From Paramacrobiotus metropolitanus (Eukaryota; Tardigrada; Eutardigrada; Parachela; Macrobiotidae): a stretch of 64,000 nucleotides of DNA. A model generated the notes under the pieces. It was not told the DNA's origin. It did no database searches and saw only the letters and a list, made by a program, of their open reading frames with translations. Shown here piece by piece: positions 26,291 through 38,514 of this stretch (its first letter is position 1; each line of letters opens with the position of its first letter). A program made the translations under genes and the position numbers. Where the stretch lies: NCBI RefSeq assembly GCF_019649055.1, contig NW_026570252.1:372001-436000 (forward strand). The letters are read 5' to 3'.

Positions 26291-26559
26291 ACTACTTAAA
26301 GGTACTGTACTACCAATTAAATTACTTATTTGGCAATGAATGAGTACTTACTTTACAGTACTCAGTACATAAGTTGTAGCAATTAAATGTAGCACTACAA
26401 TCACTTAATCGCCAGCGTATTAATACAATAACATACAATATTTAAAATAATATTAATACAATATTTAAAACATGTTCGAATACCTCAAAATAGCTATTAA
26501 TTTTTCCAAAGTCGGCTCCAAAGCTTTGACATTTCTAGAATTTCTAAATATTTCGACTC

Positions 26560-26578
26560 GGCCCCGCGCAGCGGGGCC
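26560..26578. repeat. GC-rich hairpin
   Basis: GGCCCCGC-GCA-GCGGGGCC. Similar GC hairpins in AT-rich surroundings occur at 27675-27694 and 29934-29950. Short GC hairpins of this sort are found near 3' ends of Helitron-like elements, but no other Helitron feature is seen. Confidence 0.6.
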
Positions 26579-27024
26579 GTTACCTCTAATTTTCTGAGCC
26601 TCCAGAGTTTCGAAATTTTAAAAATGTCTAGAAATGTCTGAGCACCTCAATATCTCGCGGTCTTAAGGGGTTTGGCCCGGTACATAGCACCAAATTTGTA
26701 TGTATCCACGGCAACTTCCGCTGTCGCGCGCTCCCAAACCCTAATTCTCATAACGGTCCTCATACTCATAACCCTATTCCTAATTATTCAGAATTCATAC
26801 TCAAAACGGCTTTCCTAACCATAATCATACTTTGATCCTACCGGTTATCATATTTTTGTTCATAATCATAACTCAAACCTTTACCGCTACTCATACCAGT
26901 GCGGTACTGCGCTTAATGTTATTAGTAAAAGCATTATATTGTTTATTAATCGTAAAAACAGTATTATTGACACTAAGTAGTAATAGCTGTTGCGCAAATT
27001 GTGCACCGTTCTTGAATTTTTTTA

Positions 27025-27091
27025 CCCGTTTACCGTATTCACCGTTTACCGTATTGGCCCGTTTACCGTATTGGCCCGTTTACCGTATTCA
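27025..27091 (+). repeat. 17-bp tandem repeat, four units
   Basis: Four units of CCCGTTTACCGTATT(GG/CA), the second lacking one base. Confidence 0.85.
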
Positions 27092-27689
27092 CTCACATGG
27101 CGGCTCTGTGGTACTGGTGGTAGCTTGGGCATTCACTAACCTCGAAATCTGATAAACATGTATTAATTTTATTTTAATAAATACTGAAGAGCTTGACTGA
27201 TGGCTGAAAAAATCTTACAATTAGTATCTAAAGATGCAGCCTGCAAGGACACCTTGGGCGACCGTTAACTGTTCCCCGCAAGTTTCCATTAATTCTGCGC
27301 TAAAAAAATGGTATTTTATGGGCATCGTGTGCAGATATATGACCCCACTCAATCCATTTTATCACCGTTAAAATATTTTCTGTGGTACCAAAAAATTCAA
27401 GTCTTCAGTTCGTTAGATCGGTAATATAAAGTTACATTAAAAACGCGATAAAGAACCATGAAAAAAGAAAAACTTACGGGGGCTTTCACAGTTTTCAGAA
27501 AATGGTCGAATTTAACCGGAAAGCTTGAAAAAATTCCGCATTTCCAAATGTTTAAAATATTTTCGTAGCTGGCCTCGCTGGGTTTTATATTTGAAATATT
27601 TCTCAAAATCTTTTTTATTGCTTTACGAAGTATATTTTGTATTTTTTTCATTCTTCCATACCTCAAACACAACTGGTCGCGCGCTAGCG

Positions 27690-29060
27690 CGACCGATACT
27701 TGTAACATACAAAATCTACAACAATTTTCCTTTGATTATGTACGCTGTACTTTCTGCAGCAAACGCGCGGATAGATCGAATAGTAAAAAGTATTCTCTGA
27801 AGTTTAAGTACGTTACAACGAAACCAGAAGCAGCAATTCTCACTCACCCCATCAGGCCGATTTTGTGCTCGTACTATCGTATATTGACTGCCGGATCCGC
27901 TTTTAATTATACTTGCAGGATGTTTTAAATTAATGTGATTGCATCGTAACAGTTATTGACCAGCGTACCAGGATACGCAGTCCTGCTTCACGTTAAGTCC
28001 ATTATCGAGGAACGGACTGCGTCCCTTGTAAGTTGTCCGTGTAAAAAATCCAAATTCGTATTTAATTTTCATGCTAAATCATTGATGTTGTACATTCAGA
28101 TACGTATTCACGAAAAGTGTAAAATAAATTAAGCACGAAAAGCGTAATTTTCACCATGTGCAAAAGAATGTTGTTTGTGTGCATTTTGATCCTGTTGGCA
28201 TCTGTGACGTACGCTGAAATTTACGCGCCATATATTATTCTGCCGGAAGCACCGAAGAAGGATCCAGAGCAGAGCCGTACATTAACCGACATTAATCGGA
28301 ATCTGGAGATTCTAATCTCCATTGCCAAGCAATCGAGGTGAGTACTAGATGAGTTCTCGTTTTCTGCACATGCGCGTGAATGTATGGCAATACCCATTTC
28401 CTTAAGCACAGTCGCGCGATTTTATGTAAAAACAAAGCACAAAATTTAAAAATGGGCTTGTCCATGCCTGATCGCCGTCGTGGGCGGTCACCATTTGCAT
28501 CGTTGAAATATGCGGCACAATACGGTGAAACGATGCGCGTTGGCTTGATCTGGTTGGCCGGCAAAAAAAAACTCTCAAAATCTCAATGTCCTAAATTGTA
28601 CACTGTCGCCGCAACACCGGGTTCGTTATTGCAGGGGAGCGTTCCAGGATTAGATGTCTAACCGGTCGCAGCACGATCCGCTCGAATCGTCAGTATCAGT
28701 GGCATTTAACCAGACCGCTTCACCGGCCCACCCCAACGACACCGCCGCCTTACCTGGCTCCGATAATCAAGAAACTTATCAACATTCAATAGGATTCCGG
28801 TTCAAACTCCTTATTTTTGGCTTGATGATCGGTTGGATGATAGTGCCATGCCAAGCAGCCTCTTGTGGACGATAGGCTTCCACAATGACTAGGGATTGTT
28901 TTGTATTTCTTCGGCGTTACTCGCTATGACGGATGGTGAGTGTTTCTTTTGTTTTTGCAAAGACTTTGTGCATAATGTGTCTCATTTAGGATTACATATT
29001 ACGGAATGATGAAATAATTTAGTTTTTAATCTGTTAAAAATTCAAATGTACCTTCTTGAC
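27690..29060 (+). repeat. segmental duplication, copy B (carries family member 4)
   Basis: Partner of 23695-25190. It lies about 4 kb to the right in the same orientation, with the 2.5-kb insertion-rich spacer between the copies. Confidence 0.8.
28156..28875 (+). pseudogene. small secreted/membrane protein, novel two-exon family, member 4 (in-frame TAG)
   Basis: Exon 1 is 28156-28337 (182 nt), intact, and near-identical in layout to member 3: signal peptide (MLFVCILILLASVTYA), EIYAPYIILPE, DINRNLEILISIAKQ. The donor is AG|GTGAGT. The expected acceptor GCAG|G at 28634 leads into exon 2, but the seventh codon there (28651-28653) is TAG where member 3 has GAG. The two exon starts align without gaps over 49 bases, so the acceptor choice is sound. 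Beyond the stop the frame stays open to 28875 and keeps FNQTASP, NDTAALPGSDN and a hydrophobic end, so the loss is recent. If expressed, the product would be a short secreted peptide of about 67 residues without the membrane segment. Confidence 0.7.
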
Positions 29061-29192
29061 TGCCTTTGCGCCCAAGACCGTGAACGGAAGCGCTGACGCT
29101 TTTGCACGCGTTTCAAACCCAGAATCGGACACCAAAAATTAATGAAGCGGCACGGTGATAATTTACCGTAATTTTCTGCAGTATGCGCGAAA

Positions 29193-29381
29193 ATGCTGTT
29201 GGAGTCCATCGTGACCTTTTTGTACGCGTCGCACGCTCTTATTTACGCCGGGAGAGCCGCAAAACGGCGTAATCCGCATCTGGAGGTTAAAACACAATAT
29301 TATGACCGGCAATTTTTGTTCACCACACGCACGCTTACAAATCAAAGCAATAGTGACCGGCGATTTATGCGCTTTGGATAG
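29193..29381 (+). pseudogene. exon-1-like relic of the same family
   Basis: A 62-codon ORF starting MLLESIVTFLYASHALIYAG, a good signal peptide. The bases around the start (GCGAAAATGCTGTTGG) nearly match member 5 (GCGAGAAAATGCTGTTGG). Further on, the codons for RNPHLEV sit where relatives have NRNLEIL. No donor site in the expected place and no exon 2 nearby, so it is probably an orphaned copy. A small intact secreted peptide is the alternative. Confidence 0.4.
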
Positions 29382-32099
29382 TGTTAACTCATTACTCAAT
29401 ACGGCATGCGGTAACTAGTAGTAGTACTCATAAGAACTAGTAATAGGCACACCACCGCTGCAACATTCTCGTTTACCATGACCCCGCGAAAATACAAGGA
29501 TTATGTTTTTCTGATTTACCATTACTGTAGTGCATATGAAGGAGACTATTCAGTGTTTGAATTTGTATTGGCTGTCATAAGCTTCCGTTTAAGTGATGTT
29601 TCGCTGCGCTGTCTTGTGCCGTAAATGTTGAATAAAAACACCTAGGTTTTTATTTTTCAAAAGATTTGAGAGAGGGCGCTTAGAACTATAAAACGATTTA
29701 TTAGATTCAAATGAAGTAGAATTAGTTGCCCATTGTGATTCTTCATTAATAGGCCAAATACCCGGATTAACTGCATATTTCCGAATAGTTATATGCCTGC
29801 TTCCAGCTTTGTAAGTATATTCTATAGGCTATGGCATTTCCTGCCGCTTACCAAAACGACTGGTGGCAGTATATATTATTATTAGTTATATTATTATATA
29901 TTATATATATATATATATATATACTAGTAGACCCCGCGCAAACTGCGCGGAACAAATCAGCTACAAATGATTTACGTTATATACAGGCTGCTAAGACTCA
30001 AAATATGATTGAGATACTGTACTAATAGGAAAAATACGTATCATAATTACAAATTCTATATTTTATTTCGATTATGTGTTGCAACTTGCAAGTGTACTGG
30101 TTAAATTACCCATACTTCTACGGTAGTATGGCTGACACCGCGCAAAGTGCGCAGTGGAAATCGACTCTTGCCTGATGATAAATGCAGTTATAAAATAAAA
30201 ATTACCGCATTTGCTAATACAGTTAACTTCGCTGACAAAAACTAAGTTATTACCGAATTACCGTAATTACCGAATTTGCAACTCCCCGCATAATAAGGCA
30301 CTCTCCGTAATAAGTACATAAGCCCCCCTCCCATAACCCGTTTGAAAAACAGCTCCTCCCCGAATTTGCCTCCCATGGGGGCGTTATTAAATGTTAAGCG
30401 CCACGAAATGATAGATATAAGGCCAATTGCTTCATAATAACTGCTATGATTTAATTAATAAACAGTAAACGGTCACAAAAATTATTTGGTGTTATGCTTC
30501 AGAATGCTGCTCGCAAGGTTCTGAAACTGCAAACACCGGTATCTTACTATCTACTGCGTTCAATTTCAATGGAACAGGATGCAGTTGTTAGAAAATAAAC
30601 GTCCCCCTCTGAAAAATACTGTTTGGAAAATAGTACCATCCCCCTGAAATAACGCTTCCCTGAAATAAGACCCCCTACTCCAGGACGTTTGAACTTTTGC
30701 AACCCAGGGGTGCAAATTCGATAATTACGGTAAGTGATTTTTTTCCAGCGGCAAGTGGCAATCCCACACCAGCTAACTACTTAATACTTAACTAACTATA
30801 AAAGGTTCAATTGTTGCAGTCTTGCAGTGCTGGCTGATAAACTGTAAGAAAAAAACTGCCAAACGATGTCTCACTTGATTGCTGCTTCCTCCTGCTTAGC
30901 GAGCTCCGCTTGCGCAGCAGCTCAGTTTCGCCTTCTGTAAATATCCATTTTTCATTACTAATTTTAAAAATACCGTCTTTCATCGGTATAATACGAAACT
31001 AAAGAAACAGTGTCATCAGAGAAATGATTAAGTTAAAACTACCGCAAAACATGCCTTTTACCTAAGTATCAAGCAGCCACCGTCATCCCGCAGCTACTTG
31101 ATAATTGGTACTGCCAGGCTGCCAGCAAGAGTCGCGACGCATGCAGCTCTCACTTGGGACACTTCCCTAAGTTCCCTGGGTCGTTTGTGCGTTCGGTTGT
31201 CAAAATAACTTAAACCTTTCTTGAGCCTAAAATTTTATTATCCTTAAACCCACCGCTGTTACAGTAATATAAGGTTTCTTAAAGCCATTGCAGACCGAAA
31301 ACATCAAAACAAACAACGTTTTTCGAATTTTGTTTCACGATATAACCCGCGCAAGCTCTGCAGCAAGGCAGTTACTTTAAGTCTTCGCTGATTGGTTGTT
31401 TTGGGGTTCCGTAGACTTTGTATGATAGGGTTTTTTACAGTTTTCTCTCAAACGATGTTTGTTTTTTGAAATCCGAAAGTTGCTGGCTCATCTACGAAAT
31501 CAGCGCTATCGAATGATCCGTAAATGTTGAATATTGATCCACTCTCCGATCCTGGGGGATTTGACAGACACACTGGTCACGCCCCCTCTTAATCTTTTAT
31601 TATAAAGGATATATATATATATATATTAACGTTTATATATATATTAACGTTTATATATTAAGTACAAGATCTATACTACGCGCGGCGCCCCATAGTTTTG
31701 AGATCTCTATAACCATAAAACTTCTGAAAAAACGGACAACGCCATTAGATCCGGGATAGTTCAGAAGTGGCCGGCATGTGTTTTTTTTATGAAAATATCG
31801 AGCCGGCATCAAGACCAGATTGATCCAACCCATCTTAAAGGTCACCTTGAAACTTAGAAATATTTGCCTAGATACAATACAAAATACCAATTGACATAAT
31901 TATTACACTAATTAAACCGAAAAATAAATAAATTATTGTACTTATTCAAACACTCGCGTTATTTAAACATTGCTAGCTCGAGCTCGAAACACGTTTAAAA
32001 TCAACCGATATAAATGTAAAAATATCAAACATAAAATCAGTACGAAAAATCACTGGACGAGTGAGTGACCGAAACGTGATGAGGGACCCAAACGAGTGA
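29382..32099. other. no gene seen; microsatellite and GC-hairpin DNA
   Basis: AT-repeat tracts at 29860-29925 and 31608-31655, GC hairpins CCGCGCAAACTGCGCGG (29934-29950) and a related one near 30138, and C/G-rich repeat motifs (30325-30390, 30600-30690). No coding region recognised. Confidence 0.5.
31608..31655. repeat. AT microsatellite with ATTAACGTTTAT units
   Basis: A TA run followed by two ATATTAACGTTTATATAT units. The same TTAACGTTT unit flanks the larger AT run at 32895-32970. Confidence 0.7.
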
Positions 32100-32575
32100 G
32101 TGACATACTGTCCAGTGCACAAACTCCGTTAAGTGATCTAGTGACCAAGCAACCACTACTGTCCAGTGCATAGATCCCGTTAGGTAGTTGGGTGACCGAG
32201 CTACCACTACTGTCCAGTGCACAGAGCCCGTTAGGTGAGCGCGTGACCGAGCTACCACTACTGTCCAGTGCACAGAGCCCGTTAGGTGAACGCGTGACCG
32301 AGCTACCACTACTGTCCAGTGCACGAACTCCGTTAAGTGATCTAGTGACCGAGCTACCACTACTGTCTAGTGCACAAACTCCGTTAAGTGATCTAGTGAC
32401 CGAGCTACCACTACTGTCCAGCGCATAAACTCCGTTAAGTGATCTAGTGACCGAGTTACCGCTACTGTCCAGTGCATAGATACCGTTAGGTAGATGGGTG
32501 ACCGAGCTACCAATGCTATCCAGTGCACAGAGCCCGTTAAGTGAACGTATGACCAAACTGCAATATTACTGAGCA
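32100..32575. repeat. 51-bp minisatellite, about nine units
   Basis: The landmark ACTGTCCAGTGCA recurs every 51 bases from about 32107. Since 51 is a multiple of three, several frames on both strands stay open (168, 107 and 69 codons leftward, 78 rightward), reading as 17-residue repeats. Openness in several frames and lack of any other coding sign argue for non-coding satellite DNA. Confidence 0.85.
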
Positions 32576-32892
32576 AAATAGAACAGGGCCCGCTAAGTTC
32601 TTAGTGGGTGACCTATCTAGCACCATTGTCCAGTCTTAGCGTCCTTTTAGTTTGTAATGTGGTACTCTCGTGGGTGATTAGATTCGGATGGTTTTTCGCT
32701 ACGAAAATTTAATAAAAAATGATCTGTAAAGTCAAAGTAATTGCGTTCGACTGCACGAAACCAAAACATCCATTTTTTTATAAAATTTTTGTTGTCGGGC
32801 TCTTCAGAATTATCCGTTCTAAGTTAACAATCCGTAAACCGGCCTAGGAGTTTAGAACCCAAGAAACGCGGAGGCGAAGCGGAGGCTGTTTC

Positions 32893-32945
<53 letters not shown>

Positions 32946-33000
32946 CGTTTATATATATATATTAACGTTTGTCGTTTATATATATATATATATAAACGAC
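32893..33000. repeat. AT microsatellite ending in a 30-bp palindrome
   Basis: A long (AT)n run, then TTAACGTTT units, then a perfect palindrome at 32971-33000 (arm GTCGTTTATATATAT). The 31 bases 32994-33024 are identical to 29854-29884, where they also precede an AT run. Confidence 0.8.
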
Positions 33001-34594
33001 TGGTGGCAGTATATATTATTATTACGTAACCTTTAGCAAATTAACCAATGGCCGTAACAGGATGCGGAAAAATGCGCGGCTTTTGAGTCGGACCAGGAAG
33101 AAGCCGTCTCTCCGAGACTCTGTCCGCTCCGAACTTTTTTCTGTTTGCTGCAAACTGTTTGCAACATTACCAGTCAAATTCAGGCCCCTTAACCATAATT
33201 ACCGTATTCTAATTTACGCGAAGACCAAAAGCATGGTGTCAACAGCGTGCGAGAAAATGCTGTTGGCATGCGTTTTGCTCTTGTTCGCCACTGAATTGCA
33301 CGGACTCAGCCACGGAGAGATTTGCAGGCCGTATATTAATCTGCGCAAACCGCCGGCCAATCCGCAGAAGGGCATGAGCAACCCTAATCGAAATCCGGAG
33401 ATTTTAAGAGACCATGTCAAGGACTCAAGGTGCGTACTTAGCTGACCAAATCATAGTAGCTTCTGTGACCTTATTTCTGCCAACCGACCAACAAAACGGT
33501 TAGCTAATTTTTTATGCGCACCGCTATTATGTAGCACACAAGTTTACTGTTAAGAAAAATGGCCCGGTACACAGCGTCCCAAATGGTATACATACATTAA
33601 AACTTTCGCTTGCGCGCACTCCGAATCACTTTTTTATAATACTTTATGTCATTCTGAGTTGGCGACAACCTGACATTCAACATTTTTGCCGCCTCTAAAC
33701 TGAATTTTATTAAACGTTTTCATAACTCATTTTTAAACATATCTGCAGCTGCGTATAGATACTGGATGCTGCCGGAGAAACATATCAAAAACATACATTA
33801 CAACATACCTGTGGATATAAGACGCATACGTATCCAAATATCATTTTTATGCGGTTTCTCCCTTTTGCTGAAAAAATTGCATTTATTTCTTTTTTATGAA
33901 AAATATTATTCCTGAACAGTCCGCTGTTCTCCTTACTGGTAATTCGACGTACAAAACCCTAATTATTTTATAATTTTTGCTAAAAATGTTCCGTTTCCCT
34001 GTGTCATCGTCAGTACTATCTGTATACGCTTGAACGTTTAAAAACGAAAACCTATAGTGTCCTTACGTAGGTCTTCCGATAACTGCGTTATCACCGTACA
34101 CGGTGACTACGACTTTGCAGCAGTCCATAGCAATAGACTTTGCAGGCTATTGTCAATCGAATAGGCGCGGGCCTTTGCGAAACGTGCCCATTTTTGGCTA
34201 TACATACTTCGTAGTACTTATCTCTTTACAGCATTACAAATAGTCTGTATCGGGCTGCCCTTGTAAGCGTGATTCAACCGAAGAGCAAATGCCTGTTAAC
34301 CACTGATTGTGTTTGCCATAGGGAAAAATGCGTACTTACGAAATTAATCGGATAAAATAGGATACGCTGAAGATGTCAAAATCTGACGATACCAGCAGTA
34401 CACCAAGGGAACACAGCGTTTATATTGTGCACGTAGTAGCTGAGAACAACGTTAAAAATGGCACTTACAGTACCGATCTAAACAACACTGATGCTTTGCA
34501 TTGTATTTTCCCCAATATTATGCTTTAATTCTTGCAGAGATGCCATCTTGCACGAGCAGGCAAATCGGATCCCGGCGTACCCGTCCATTCCTCC

Positions 34595-36031
34595 GGTAAC
34601 ATGGGCGATTCGCTAACCCGGATCTATGGTTGGATCCGGGTTGTGCAACTTTGGATCCGAGTCCATTGTTATTCGCCGGGCGATTCACTAACCCGTAGAG
34701 GCCATTCGCGAACCTTTTAATTTTACCACAAATTAATTGTGGGACAGTAAAATCCCTCTACTAGATACACCCTCCGTTCTAAGCTCTGCGTATGTTGTAA
34801 AGAGGTGTATGTTACACAGGGGCACTGCCCTGGGGGCACTCATTAACTTACCCCCAGGGGGCTGGCCATACATTGGTCAATAGCAACTACGCACGCTGCC
34901 GCTGATGTTTCGTTTATAAATTCATGCTATTCCTCAGAAAAGTGGCTCTGCAGCGCTTCTTTTACGCATTCCTTTTCAAAAAGATACCGTATTACTGGCA
35001 TTTTATGCTTCAGAATGAACCGGTAACCAATAATTTTCAATGCCTTTTGCTGTTTCTACTGTCAGATCTTGTACTTGACAGATGTGAAACAGAAACCGGA
35101 ACTTTCTTTGAACATTTCTGCGCTGATTCGACCACCTGTATGCAACGCAGAGGTTGACTGTATGTTAAATACTGTTTGCGGTTCCACGAAAGGTGTATGT
35201 TATACTTATAGAGGGGTGAATGTTATATAGAGAACTGCCCCTATGTTAAGTATAATCCACCGAACAGTCCGGTTCTCAGCCGCACGTATATAATAAAGGG
35301 GTGAATGTTGTATAAGGGTGTATGTAACGAGGGGTTTACTGTATATGTAAAAATAACAAGTACACTTTTTTGGTCCGTACCGAGTGGTATACGTAGAGGC
35401 GAGTGGTATATTGAAAAAATAACAAGTACACTTTTTTGGTACGTAACATTCGCTGGATGAAAAATGGATGAGCTCGTCATTACTACAACAAAACGTAATC
35501 AGCCGGCGGTGGTATACGGAGATGGAGTTTGTTTCCCAGTTGACGCATGTAGCCGGCAGAAAGGTGGACGGGTGGATGGTGGATGTTCAATGAAATCGCA
35601 TCCACCAATCTGCCGACCTTCGGCAGATTGGTGGATGAGATTTCATAGAACATCCACCATCCACCCGTCCACCTTTCTGCCGGCTACAGACGCACACTTT
35701 AGCTAATTTTGAATAGTTTCGGATCAGTTCGGATCATAACTTTGGCAGAACTAACTAAGTCATAAAAACCATAGTCATAAGTAAACTATTGATCATTGTT
35801 GTTAAGTGTGAATGTTCAGTGCGTAGCGACATCAACGTTTTGGTTAATTACTGTAATAAGTGAAACAAGTATATAAAATAATGTTGTACAGGAAAGGTTC
35901 GTGAATCGCCCATGTTCCACCGGTTAGTGAATCAACCGGTTACTTGCGTAAACTGAATAGCAAAAACATACAATGCGCCATTCTTATTTTAATGCCATTG
36001 CGCACTATTGTTCGTGAATCGCCCTCTGAAC
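34595..36031. mobile_element. 1437-bp non-autonomous DNA transposon with 10-bp TSD
   Basis: It is flanked by identical CCATTCCTCC at 34585-34594 and 36032-36041. The ends are short imperfect inverted repeats sharing GGGCGATTCRC(T/G)AAC; further copies of this motif lie inside at 34679, 34700, 35893 and 35918, as subterminal repeats. A 141-bp near-perfect palindrome sits inside. There is no transposase, and the superfamily is uncertain: a 9-10 bp duplication would fit Mutator-like elements. Confidence 0.75.
35548..35688. repeat. 141-bp near-perfect palindrome inside the transposon
   Basis: The outer 41 bases (35548-35588) pair exactly with 35648-35688. The inner part also pairs, with a few mismatches, around CTGCCGACCTTCGGCAG. 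Confidence 0.9.
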
Positions 36032-38164
36032 CCATTCCTCCATCGCCCACTAAAGCCCCGCCCCCTCGTACCCGCCACGCCGTCGTTCCACCGTCTTGCG
36101 GCGCGCAGCAGGAACCTACGGATTCGCAAGATTCTTGTGCGATTCTTCGGGATTTTTGTTCGGGTCTGTGCGATATCTGGTCGGTTGTCCAAAGATTTCC
36201 TACGGAGTGTCCTTGAGTCCTGGGAGTGGAGCTGGATTTATTTCCTTGCGGGCTTTGGCTCGGCCGTTTTAACAGTGAAGCTTGCCGCTGCTGTTGGACT
36301 AATAGAGTTATGATTCTGGAGGCCGAGTCCTTGTCAGATTGGTTGCTTTATTTCATAAAATACAGGTACAATACACTGAACACAGATCAAAAACAGTCAA
36401 TCACAGTAACAAAATCTCATTTAACGCTATCGCTCCCTCCATTGTTTCGAGTACGGAAGTGGCGTTACCTCGCTGAATCTCCAGAGACAGCCGTTGACGA
36501 AGGAACTCATTGTCAGATTAATGGGAAGAGGTACTATCGCTTCCTCGAGCAGTTTTTGCCAATTGGGTGCTTTCGCCATTCCCATCGTGGCATTATAGAA
36601 GGTTCACTCCATGTTTTGTAATGTTTTTAAAACTTTTATGCATCTACCTAGTTATAATTACGAGTAGCGCAATCATCGCATACGAGCCGACCGGCATTTT
36701 TTTGCACCGTGTTTCGTTAGGCATTGTATTTATATCTGGTACTTATTTCCTTGACCTTACTTCTGGCAGGTTACTGTAATTATATACTCGCATTTTCAAC
36801 CTTTGTTGAAATCCGTTTTCTGTTACGCGGCAAAAAAAACTTTACCTACAAATTAGGGGAAAAAGACATCTGATTGTAAAACATTCTGTAGATGTGGCGC
36901 AAGCACAACTGTGATTGTCTTCCTGTATAAACGCTATTTTTTATTGCCGCTTTACATTCCTGCAGATGTTTTCAACAAGCACATATTCTGTACATGTTCT
37001 GCACTGTCGTAGTGTAAACAAAGATGAAAGTTACAGGAAAGATTGCAAAATGGTAAACGGTTTCAATCCAGCCGAATGACTACATTACGCACTCACACGG
37101 TAATAAAATCATTGATAAACCGATAAGAGCCATTAAAAAGCCATGTAAAGGCTTTTAAAAACATCCGATGGAGGTGCGTTTGTAAATTAGGGCAGGAGAT
37201 CGGCGGAAGGCTGTATAATGATACCTACATTAAAACAAGAAGAAGCCGCATCCATGTGTTATGTTTACAAGCAGCCAACAAAACATGTACGGCGCGTTTC
37301 CGTCTTTCGTTACGACGGACTGTATTAGTATTATTATGTACTAGTACTAATTCCGTTCGTATAAGTATGTAGGTAGCATATTTTGTAGTGAATAAATTAA
37401 ATCGCTTTATTGGTGACTGTACAGGTAGGAGAGTCTTCGAAGTCCGTCATATGACTTATATTTAAAATTTTATGGCGCGTTTCGTACCACTTTATAACAA
37501 GGACTCCCAGAGTCCGGCTTGCGTCTCCGTTGAGCACGTTGTATACTGCCACCTCGCTGGCGGTTGTCTAAGCGATGGTTAAGGTATGGGTATGGTGTTC
37601 TCTGCTCAAAGCCTCCAGTATCTGTTCTTCTTTCCGTACAGGATGGGGCATCAACATCACGGTAATTATGATACACTAATTTACTGCAATTACACATTAT
37701 TTTATAGCTATGCCACCGTGTGGTGATCACGACTTCTGTTTATGGATTCCAGAAACTGCATTCCATCGCATACAGTAATTATATAATTTTAGCTAAGACA
37801 CCAGATACCGGTATCAAAACTCTTCCGCCTACTCTGTCAATGAAGTATCAATTCCGTCCTTCGGGCGTTATATTAGGTATTTACAAGGAAACTGCAGAAT
37901 CATGCGGTGCGGCTCTTCTCTGATATAATTTTTGGTATGAAAATCTTCTTCCTGATTTTGTTAAGCTAAAAAGATATTCGTTCCGCCTCAGATAATCAGA
38001 AACAACGGATATAAAATGAAGTCAAGAACTGGTCGTCTACGACGTCGTTAGTTTATATTCAGAATTTAGTTAGATCTTAAAATTTATTTTGGAATTTTAT
38101 TTTGTCGGACTTTGGTTATGGCGAAAGTATGTTATGCACAGTTATCTTCTCGGAGTGTCTAAAC

Positions 38165-38350
38165 GGGAAGTGACCCGGTACATGGCACCACCGTGCACTG
38201 GAAGTTTCGCTCCCGCCAAACGGAAACAGGCTTTTCTGCGTTGTTTCTAACATTTCGTAGCCATAGAATTTGTGTATCTGTACAAGATACATTGGCGTGA
38301 AAACCGTCTGTGAGTCGGAATTCCAGTTGGGCAAGTATGGATAAAACAGG
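38165..38350 (+). repeat. Rep-A arm
   Basis: Begins AAGTGACCCGGTACATGG and carries the GCGTGAAAACCGT landmark of the family. It sits just left of Rep-B copy 2. Confidence 0.6.
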
Positions 38351-38514
38351 ATTCCCGAAAATTCAAACACAATATTCTTTACAGTTTTGTTCGTGGAAGG
38401 TATCTGTGCAGAGTAGAAATATCACGATTACCCAGTGCAGTGCTTCGTCTAACAAACTAATTAATATTGCACAGGAACAAACAACAAACTATATTATTGC
38501 ACAGGAAAATTATT

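Larger units (their letters stand above)
25191..27689. other. insertion-rich spacer between the duplicated blocks
   Basis: No gene. It holds a tandem duplication of about 180 bp (25934-26290), a GC hairpin (26560-26578), a Rep-A fragment (26654-26740), CATAATCATA-type low-complexity DNA (26750-26890) and a 17-bp tandem repeat (27025-27091). Confidence 0.55.
33233..36216 (+). pseudogene. small secreted/membrane protein, novel two-exon family, member 5, split by a transposon
   Basis: Exon 1 is 33233-33429: a start (or an internal ATG at 33257), signal peptide around MLLACVLLLFATELHG, then EICRPYINLRKPP and the family motif as NPNRNPEILRDHVKDSR. The donor is AG|GTGCGT; the acceptor CTTGCAG|A at 34537 again leaves a phase-2 split Arg codon. 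Exon 2 runs 34538-34594 (ending ..RIPAYPSIP), is interrupted by the 1437-bp element, and continues after the target duplication at 36042 in the correct frame (SPTKAPPPRTRHAVVPPS) to TGA at 36216. A hydrophobic segment typical of the family (SWIYFLAGFGSAVLTVKLAAA) lies just beyond, one frame over, so a second break is likely. As it stands, the gene cannot make the full product. Confidence 0.62.

Noticed and set aside
32100-32575. CRISPR-like array
   Set aside because: Contiguous 51-bp tandem units without unique spacers, in a eukaryotic genome.
32037-32576. 17-residue repeat protein across the 51-bp array
   Set aside because: Several frames on both strands are open simply because the unit is a multiple of three; no start context, signal or flanking coding sequence.
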